Shown one piece after another: positions 59,320 through 64,000 of a stretch of 64,000 bases of DNA. Source of the DNA: Paenibacillus periandrae (lineage in GTDB: Bacteria; Bacillota; Bacilli; Paenibacillales; NBRC-103111); contig NZ_JAJNMU010000010.1 in NCBI RefSeq assembly GCF_022458865.1, positions 248,001 to 312,000 on the forward strand, written 5' to 3'. The number at the start of each line of letters is the position of its first letter. The first letter of the stretch is position 1. The position numbers were made by a program, and so were the translations under genes. The notes beneath the pieces are model-generated. The model was not told where the DNA came from. It made no database searches and saw nothing but the letters and a program-made list of their open reading frames with translations.

Positions 59320-59342
59320 TATATCACATTTATTGTGATATA
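59320..59342. promoter_or_regulatory. Inverted repeat ahead of the 59380 regulator
   Basis: TATATCACA-TTTAT-TGTGATATA is a perfect 9-bp inverted repeat 37 bp before the regulator start. It may overlap its promoter. The arms are in the opposite order to a CRP/FNR site. Confidence 0.55.
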
Positions 59343-59379
59343 ACTCTTTTGATTGAACTGTTTATGAAAGGAATCTACC

Positions 59380-60696
59380 ATGAAAATCAAGCTAGGTATT
59401 ATCACGCCTGAGACCCATATGGACTATTTCCGCGCCATTGAAGAAGAAATGCGGCCCTTATGTCAGTTCCGGTTTCTTACGATCAGCAACTTCCGGGAAA
59501 CAAAAGACGTATATCTCAAAAACTTAGGTTCGGTAGATGGATTTGTTATCAGTGGCAGGATGCTTTACGAGTCAATTGATAAGGAATGCTTGGATGAAAA
59601 AGTACCTATTCACATTTTGCAGGATAATGAAAACCTTCTTTATAGGGAACTTTTCCGGCTACTGGTAACAGAACCTGGGCTTGATATATCCCGGATCTAT
59701 GTGGATTATGCGTATATTATCGATTCTTTCAGTGAATTCCGACAATACCTGACTCATGAGGGAAAGCCCATTAACAGCGACGATCTGCTCGAAAAACGGG
59801 TGGAAACAATGCTCGAAAACCATATCACTCTGTGGGAAGATAAGAAAATAGACCTGTCCATCACGGCGTTCGGCCACTTTGTTCCAGAACTCAAAAAGCA
59901 CGGAGTCAGATATATCTTAATCCGCCCCACTTTGGAAAACGTTAAAGAGACCATAAGAGAGATCATCAACGAGATTACCATCCTCAAGCTTAAGAGCCAG
60001 AGGGCAGTTGTCGCATGCTTGTCGACCAAAACGGCGGATCCGCCATCTGAAGAGCAGCTTCATGAGCTGAAAGTCCTTGTCGGCAGATTTCTGCGCAACG
60101 TGAATCTGGCAGACACGGCCCAAATTTCGGAAGGCTTTGTCAGACTATACACCACCTATGGAAATTTCATGAAAATCACCTCTAACGCGCATAACTGCAC
60201 CCTGCTGGAGTATCTAGAAGAGCGCATAAGCGACAAGGTGAAGATCGGGTGGGGCTCGGGGCTTGAATATTTTCAAGCTAATGTTAACGCCACCAAAGCT
60301 CACAGACAGGCGGAAGCCTTTACGGGCAGCTGCAGCTTTTTTATAAACGAGGATCAGAAGGTTATCGGCCCAATGCGGAGCATGAATGTCATACAGTTCT
60401 CTGAACAGGGGGACCCGGAAATCATCGCGTTAGCCAAAACTATCGGAATAAACAACATCAACTTGCAAAAAATCATGTCCTATGCAGAAATCATGAGAAC
60501 AAATAAATTATCCTCTGAGGATGTTGCTCAATGCCTGTCCATGACCGTCAGAGGTGCAAACCGTATCCTTAACAAAATTGAAGAAAGTAAATACGTACAA
60601 ACGGTATTTGAAAAACGAGACAATAGTAAAGGGCGACCCCAAAAATACTACGAACTGTTGTTTCTCGACAAAGAAGGGCGCAAATTAAGTAGATGA
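59380..60696 (+). CDS. Transcriptional regulator with PrpR-N-like sensor and winged helix
   Basis: This 438-aa protein has an N-terminal alpha/beta domain (about 1-190: MKIKLGIITPETHMDYFRAI, VDGFVISGRMLYESID) reminiscent of PrpR-N or racemase-like ligand domains. A middle domain (about 195-350) contains VKIGWGSGLEYFQANVNATK, reminiscent of the degenerate nucleotide-cyclase modules of some regulators. A C-terminal winged helix follows (about 375-435: LSSEDVAQCLSMTVRGANRI, RGRPQKYYELLF-like wing). It is divergent from the M20/crotonase/lyase operon and is the likely ligand-dependent regulator. The ATG has AAAGGAA upstream. Confidence 0.78.
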   Translation: MKIKLGIITPETHMDYFRAIEEEMRPLCQFRFLTISNFRETKDVYLKNLGSVDGFVISGRMLYESIDKECLDEKVPIHILQDNENLLYRELFRLLVTEPGLDISRIYVDYAYIIDSFSEFRQYLTHEGKPINSDDLLEKRVETMLENHITLWEDKKIDLSITAFGHFVPELKKHGVRYILIRPTLENVKETIREIINEITILKLKSQRAVVACLSTKTADPPSEEQLHELKVLVGRFLRNVNLADTAQISEGFVRLYTTYGNFMKITSNAHNCTLLEYLEERISDKVKIGWGSGLEYFQANVNATKAHRQAEAFTGSCSFFINEDQKVIGPMRSMNVIQFSEQGDPEIIALAKTIGINNINLQKIMSYAEIMRTNKLSSEDVAQCLSMTVRGANRILNKIEESKYVQTVFEKRDNSKGRPQKYYELLFLDKEGRKLSR

Positions 60697-60766
60697 CACG
60701 CATTGTTTCGGTTGCCATTTTGACTTTAAATTAATGGCAAAAACTTTTTGCACTTGATTTACCAAG

Positions 60767-60880
60767 TCAAATCACTTCCTGGCCGGACGACCAGCTCTGC
60801 ACATGCTCCTGGAACCGCCGCGTTGCAGGTGAAGCATATTTCATCGAGTTGACCGCGATGCCAAGGGAACGGAAGCGGGG
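60767..60880 (-). pseudogene. Possible LysR-family C-terminal stub
   Basis: A minus-strand frame reads FRSLGIAVNSMKYASPATRR then FQEHVQSWSSGQEVI and stops at 60767. Both composition and the RRFQEHVQSW ending fit the C-terminus of LysR-type regulators. No start is present. The remaining 60881-61023 has a frame without ribosome site on the plus strand. Confidence 0.35.
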
Positions 60881-61023
60881 TTCAACCATTCCACATGTTC
60901 TTGGAATGACTTATGCCGCATACTCGGAGGCGCAAGTCGTTCCCTTACAACGTCCCGGATTCGCTTTTTATTTCAAAAATAAATTGTCGGTTGATGACAA
61001 GAACATTATCCCATTCCCGACAA

Positions 61024-61050
61024 AAACCCATCGCTAGTTGCGATGGGTTT
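61024..61050 (+). terminator. Strong stem-loop in the remnant zone
   Basis: AAACCCATCGC-TAGTT-GCGATGGGTTT is a perfect 11-bp stem, A-rich on the left and T-rich on the right, so it can terminate transcription in either direction. The interval 61051-61138 shows nothing further. Confidence 0.75.
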
Positions 61051-61138
61051 CAATGCATTTTACTTCTTAAATTGTGAGCCTGGATCCTTACTCGCCGGAT
61101 CAGCGATAGCAGTGTCCAGGGCGGTTATCGTTGTACAG

Positions 61139-61318
61139 CTAAGGGCCTGCTCCCCTTAGCAACACAGCGATGTCTGGAACCTCCTCTGGAAGCAGCTGAT
61201 CGGCTACCAGCTCCACCCCATCGAAGCCCCATTTCTTCAGTTTCAGCAGCTGCCCCCGATGCTCCTCTATCCGGAACTGATCGGTCCAGAGCAATGTGTT
61301 CATCCCTATTCTAATCAT
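61139..61318 (-). pseudogene. Truncated sugar isomerase/epimerase (TIM-barrel) gene
   Basis: The frame starts at ATG 61318 with GGGAG 6 nt upstream, 3 nt after the dehydrogenase stop, and reads MIRIGMNTLLWTDQF, then LLKLKKWGFDGVELVADQLL, the beginning of an AP-endonuclease-2-type sugar epimerase/isomerase. It ends at a TAG at 61139 after only 59 codons, where the family needs about 280. The third gene of the ThuA operon is thus cut. Confidence 0.75.
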
Positions 61319-61321
61319 TGT

Positions 61322-62317
61322 TCACTCCCATGGATGAAGTAAGATCTTGCCGCTGCGGCCCGATGCCGATACTTCGAAGGCTTCCTGTATGCGGCCCATA
61401 GGAAACGTATGCGTTATGAGATGCATCGCCTGTGGAGCGCTTTGGATCATCTTCATAAGCTGAGGGAACTCATGAAGATTATAGTGCCAGGAGCCGATCA
61501 GACGAATTCCCTTGCGCAGCAGATCCTGACTGACTCGAATTGGCGTCTCCCCATGGCATTCTCCCACGAAGGCAATACTCCCTTTGCGGCGGACCACATC
61601 GATTAGCAGTCGGTGGGCGACAACCGCTCCGGAGCAATCCAGACCGAAGTCCGGACCTTGTCCCCCGGTAAGCGACTTGATCTGCTTCACCGCACCCTCG
61701 TCCCGAGGGTCAATGATCTCGTCGGCGCCAAGCTGTTTGCCGAGGGCTACACGGTATTCATTCGATTCCACGGCGATGACCCGTGCCCCCCGGTATTTGG
61801 CTGACACTATAGCACCCAGGCCTACGGGGCCAAGCCCGGTAATCAATACGGTGGAGAAGGCGTCCACTCCTATCGTGACATACGCGCCGTGTGACGGTCC
61901 TAGGGCACAGCAAGCAAGTGACGCCTGATCGTAGCTCAGCGAATCCGGGAAAGGAAGCAGCAGCCACGAGGGCTTCGCAATATATTGAGCCATGGTTGGG
62001 GCGGAATAAGACAGAGTGTGCTCGCAATGAATGAAATCCCCGGACAGGCACAAAGAACAGCGACCACACGGATATTGAGGCATGACGACGACGCGGTCGC
62101 CTACGGCAACTTTACTTCCCGCAGCCGTCTCCACGACCTCCCCGGCGGCCTCATGCCCCAAGCAGCTGCTTGTTTGCCCCTGAAGGAAGCCCTTGTATTC
62201 AGTACACATCGGCGCCGTATGAATCTTGACCAGAGCCCAGCCCTCAGGCAGAGCCGGCCTATCCTTCTCGATCACAACAGCTTGCTTCTCGCCTATAATC
62301 GCAGCCGCTTTCATCAT
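61322..62317 (-). CDS. Zinc-type alcohol/polyol dehydrogenase (MDR family)
   Basis: This 331-aa medium-chain dehydrogenase has the catalytic-domain segments APMCTEYKGFLQG (catalytic-zinc Cys), GHEAAGEVVE (catalytic His/Glu), the structural-zinc cysteines CGRCSLCLSGDFIHC, and the Rossmann motif VLITGLGPVGLGAIVSAKYR. ATG 62317 overlaps the ThuA-like stop by 4 nt, and GGGAGGGAGAG precedes it. A longer frame to 62452 was rejected. It likely oxidises a sugar or polyol in the ThuA-type pathway. Confidence 0.92.
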   Translation of the reverse strand: MMKAAAIIGEKQAVVIEKDRPALPEGWALVKIHTAPMCTEYKGFLQGQTSSCLGHEAAGEVVETAAGSKVAVGDRVVVMPQYPCGRCSLCLSGDFIHCEHTLSYSAPTMAQYIAKPSWLLLPFPDSLSYDQASLACCALGPSHGAYVTIGVDAFSTVLITGLGPVGLGAIVSAKYRGARVIAVESNEYRVALGKQLGADEIIDPRDEGAVKQIKSLTGGQGPDFGLDCSGAVVAHRLLIDVVRRKGSIAFVGECHGETPIRVSQDLLRKGIRLIGSWHYNLHEFPQLMKMIQSAPQAMHLITHTFPMGRIQEAFEVSASGRSGKILLHPWE

Positions 62318-63069
62318 TTGCTCTCTCCCTCCCTCAGCAGCCAGTGAATGGCATTGCGAATCAATTGTTGGAATTCCGGCATGTCGAACTCCTCCGGGTG
62401 GCCGAGCGTCGTCATGAATACCTCGCCGCCCCAAGCATTCGTTCGAGTCCATGCGACCGGTTGAATTCGGGGAGAGCTCATGGTACCCTCCTTAAGCTCC
62501 GGATCCACGGTGTGGCCGTTCAAGAGCAGCTGCGCTCCTTCGGGTGGATACGGTAAGACGTGATACAGCCAGGATCTCGCATGAATACGCGGCGGGATCC
62601 CCTCCAGGATGGGATGGCTCTCAGATCCCCAGCAGATGGAGACGTCGGTAGAGGAGGAGTGGCCATAGTGGCGAATCCACGGGGCGCCGAGCACCTCGAT
62701 GCCGAAACGAGTATTCCATTCCTCCAGCGGGTGTCCCTCTGGATAACTGAAGCTGTGCGTGCTTGTTCGGAAGGCCAGCACGGGCTTGCCGGATTGGACG
62801 TACCCGAGAAGGTGACGCATTTGCTCCTCCGGCAGCTCGCGAAATCGCAAATACAATACGGCCAGATCTGCCGTGTTCAGCAGCTCTAATCCTGGAATGT
62901 TAGCCGGTTCTTCCGGATTCGGAGAAGAAATGAGTATGGTAACCCGGGCGCCATACGAGCCTGCAATGTCCGCAGCTACCTTGGGTAACATAAGTTCCGA
63001 CGCATATTCATCCTCTCCGGCGATAAATACGATGTGCTTGTTCAATAATGAATGACTATCTTTATCCAT
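62314..63069 (-). CDS. ThuA-like (trehalose utilisation) domain protein
   Basis: This 251-aa cytosolic protein has the ThuA class-I-amidotransferase-like fold: KHIVFIAGEDEYASELMLPK at the start, LAVLYLRFRELPEEQ, GKPVLAFRTSTHSFSY, HPILEGIPPRIHARSWLY and MTTLGHPEEFDMPEFQQLIR. Family members take part in oxidative disaccharide use with Gfo/Idh/MocA or alcohol dehydrogenases. AAAAGGAGGT lies 8 nt before the ATG. It is the first gene of an operon divergent from an AraC regulator. Confidence 0.9.
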   Translation of the reverse strand: MDKDSHSLLNKHIVFIAGEDEYASELMLPKVAADIAGSYGARVTILISSPNPEEPANIPGLELLNTADLAVLYLRFRELPEEQMRHLLGYVQSGKPVLAFRTSTHSFSYPEGHPLEEWNTRFGIEVLGAPWIRHYGHSSSTDVSICWGSESHPILEGIPPRIHARSWLYHVLPYPPEGAQLLLNGHTVDPELKEGTMSSPRIQPVAWTRTNAWGGEVFMTTLGHPEEFDMPEFQQLIRNAIHWLLREGESK

Positions 63070-63202
63070 GAAGAGCGACCTCCTTTTATACTAATCAAAT
63101 CCTTCATAATCAATTATAGTTCTCTCTTCCTGAAATTAAATGGACTTATCGATTGATAATTTGTCCTTTTCTTTTATCATAATAGAGAAAGGGGGGATGG
63201 CT

Positions 63203-64000
63203 ATGGCCGCCGGCATTGAAATTACTCTCATGGGAATCCACACGCCTCACGAACCTGATTTCTTCTTAGGCCGTCCAGCCGGATTTCATGCTTACGTGCT
63301 TCTCAGCTTTACGACCCCCTTCATCGCCCGCACGGTGCATGGGCTGGAGGTGGGGCAACCCGGCGACTGCATTCTTCATGATCCGAGCTTTGGTGAATAT
63401 CACGGTCCAGCTCCCGGCATGACGGAGGGCTTCCAGAACATTTGGTTCCACCTTACCGGCGAGCGGATTCCTCTGCTGGCAGAGCAGTACGGGATTCCGA
63501 TGAATGAAATCATCTCTACGGGGGATCCGGGCTGGCTGCTTCCTACGGCGCGCTCCCTTGAGAATGAGCTGTTTCATCGCAAGCCCTTGACGACGGAGCG
63601 AATTCCTCTGCTTGTGGAGGACCTCTTCCTTCTGCTCGGCCGACAGAAGCAGCTCACCAAAGAGCTGGAATCCTATACGCCGCTGGAGAAGGAGCTGCGC
63701 GGCAAGTTCACAGAGATTCGGGCACAAATCCACTCGGAATACTATCAGCCTTGGAATGTGGAGAAGATGGCGACGCTAGTGAGTTTAAGTCCGGAGCGGT
63801 TTTGGGTGCTGTATCAGAAGTTTTTCAAAACGAGCCCTAAGGATGATCTCATTACCAAAAGGCTGGAAGAAGCCAAGGTGCTGCTCATCAGCAGCAGCCG
63901 AAGCATTGAGCAGATTGCCCTGGATTGCGGGTTTAACAGCGCGTTTTACTTCTCCCGCTTGTTTAAGAAACGCAACGGCTATTCGCCCAGAGGATTCCGC
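63203..64000 (+). CDS. AraC-family regulator, truncated by the window end
   Basis: 266 codons are visible without a stop. The N-terminal half is a cupin-like sensor (IEITLMGIHTPHEPDFFLGR, LEVGQPGDCILHDPSFGEYH). The C-terminal half is an AraC HTH (NVEKMATLVSLSPERFWVLY, CGFNSAFYFSRLFKKRNGYS) that is almost complete at the last base. ATG 63203 has AAAGGGGGG 6 nt upstream. An ATG two codons earlier lies too close to that site. It is divergent from the ThuA operon. Confidence 0.9.
   Translation, partial: MAAGIEITLMGIHTPHEPDFFLGRPAGFHAYVLLSFTTPFIARTVHGLEVGQPGDCILHDPSFGEYHGPAPGMTEGFQNIWFHLTGERIPLLAEQYGIPMNEIISTGDPGWLLPTARSLENELFHRKPLTTERIPLLVEDLFLLLGRQKQLTKELESYTPLEKELRGKFTEIRAQIHSEYYQPWNVEKMATLVSLSPERFWVLYQKFFKTSPKDDLITKRLEEAKVLLISSSRSIEQIALDCGFNSAFYFSRLFKKRNGYSPRGFR

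Noticed and set aside
1..64000. CRISPR array, tRNA, rRNA or riboswitch
   Set aside because: I saw no regular spacer-repeat array, no tRNA cloverleaf and no conserved aptamer core on either strand. Short or unusual RNAs could be missed by eye.

Overview
The window looks like chromosome of a Paenibacillus-type Firmicute. The evidence is gene content: YesM/YesN two-component pairs, three carbohydrate ABC importers of the binding-protein plus two-permease type, many AraC regulators, an ECF sigma/anti-sigma pair and a BcrA-type ABC transporter. Strong purine-rich Shine-Dalgarno sites and frequent TTG/GTG starts agree. No rRNA, tRNA or CRISPR array was seen. The genus is an inference from gene style, not from a marker gene.

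Layout. 0-4.4 kb: an SRPBCC protein behind a twin palindromic operator, a YbjQ-family protein, a decayed stalk-domain gene and an OmpR-type two-component system. 4.6-15.3 kb: a seven-gene operon on the minus strand (lipoprotein binding protein, two permeases, two HpaB-family flavin monooxygenase-like proteins, an AprA/fumarate-reductase-like flavoprotein and a 2x[4Fe-4S] ferredoxin), divergent from a YesN/YesM pair. This is the most intriguing module. 15.6-24.4 kb: a few intact genes (a membrane protein, an unknown membrane-anchored protein, a WYL regulator with two small divergent partners) set among at least eight gene remnants: a PanE-like end, an aldo/keto reductase end, a P22-type capsid gene without its start, an IS630 tail, a response regulator cut at both ends and frameshifted, and fragments of glycosidase-type genes.

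24.4-36.6 kb: a polysaccharide-utilisation locus with an LplA/LplB/LplC-type importer, a membrane-bound AraC sensor-regulator, a 571-aa protein of unknown function and a 1404-aa secreted enzyme that joins a DUF6273-like N-terminus to a clan-A glycosidase and a CBM9-like C-terminus, with a consensus CcpA cre site upstream. 36.9-39.1 kb: ECF sigma factor and DUF4179-like anti-sigma factor. 39.2-39.9 kb: IS remnants and a perfect 20-bp hairpin. 39.9-47.4 kb: a third sugar importer, two AraC regulators and two Gfo/Idh/MocA dehydrogenases. 47.8-54.1 kb: a membrane DJ-1/PfpI protein, TetR with a broken flavin monooxygenase target, and a two-component system divergent from a BcrA-type ABC pair.

55-60.7 kb: a second unusual catabolic operon. 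It carries an M20 amidohydrolase, two tandem crotonase-fold proteins that keep the His/His/Asp pattern I recall for 6-oxocamphor hydrolase, and a one-chain L-serine ammonia-lyase. A winged-helix regulator is divergent across 18-bp direct repeats. 61-64 kb: ThuA-like protein, zinc-type alcohol dehydrogenase and a truncated sugar epimerase, divergent from an AraC regulator that runs off the end of the window.

All family calls come from reading motifs by eye. No database search was possible. Start codons were chosen from Shine-Dalgarno spacing and gene overlaps.
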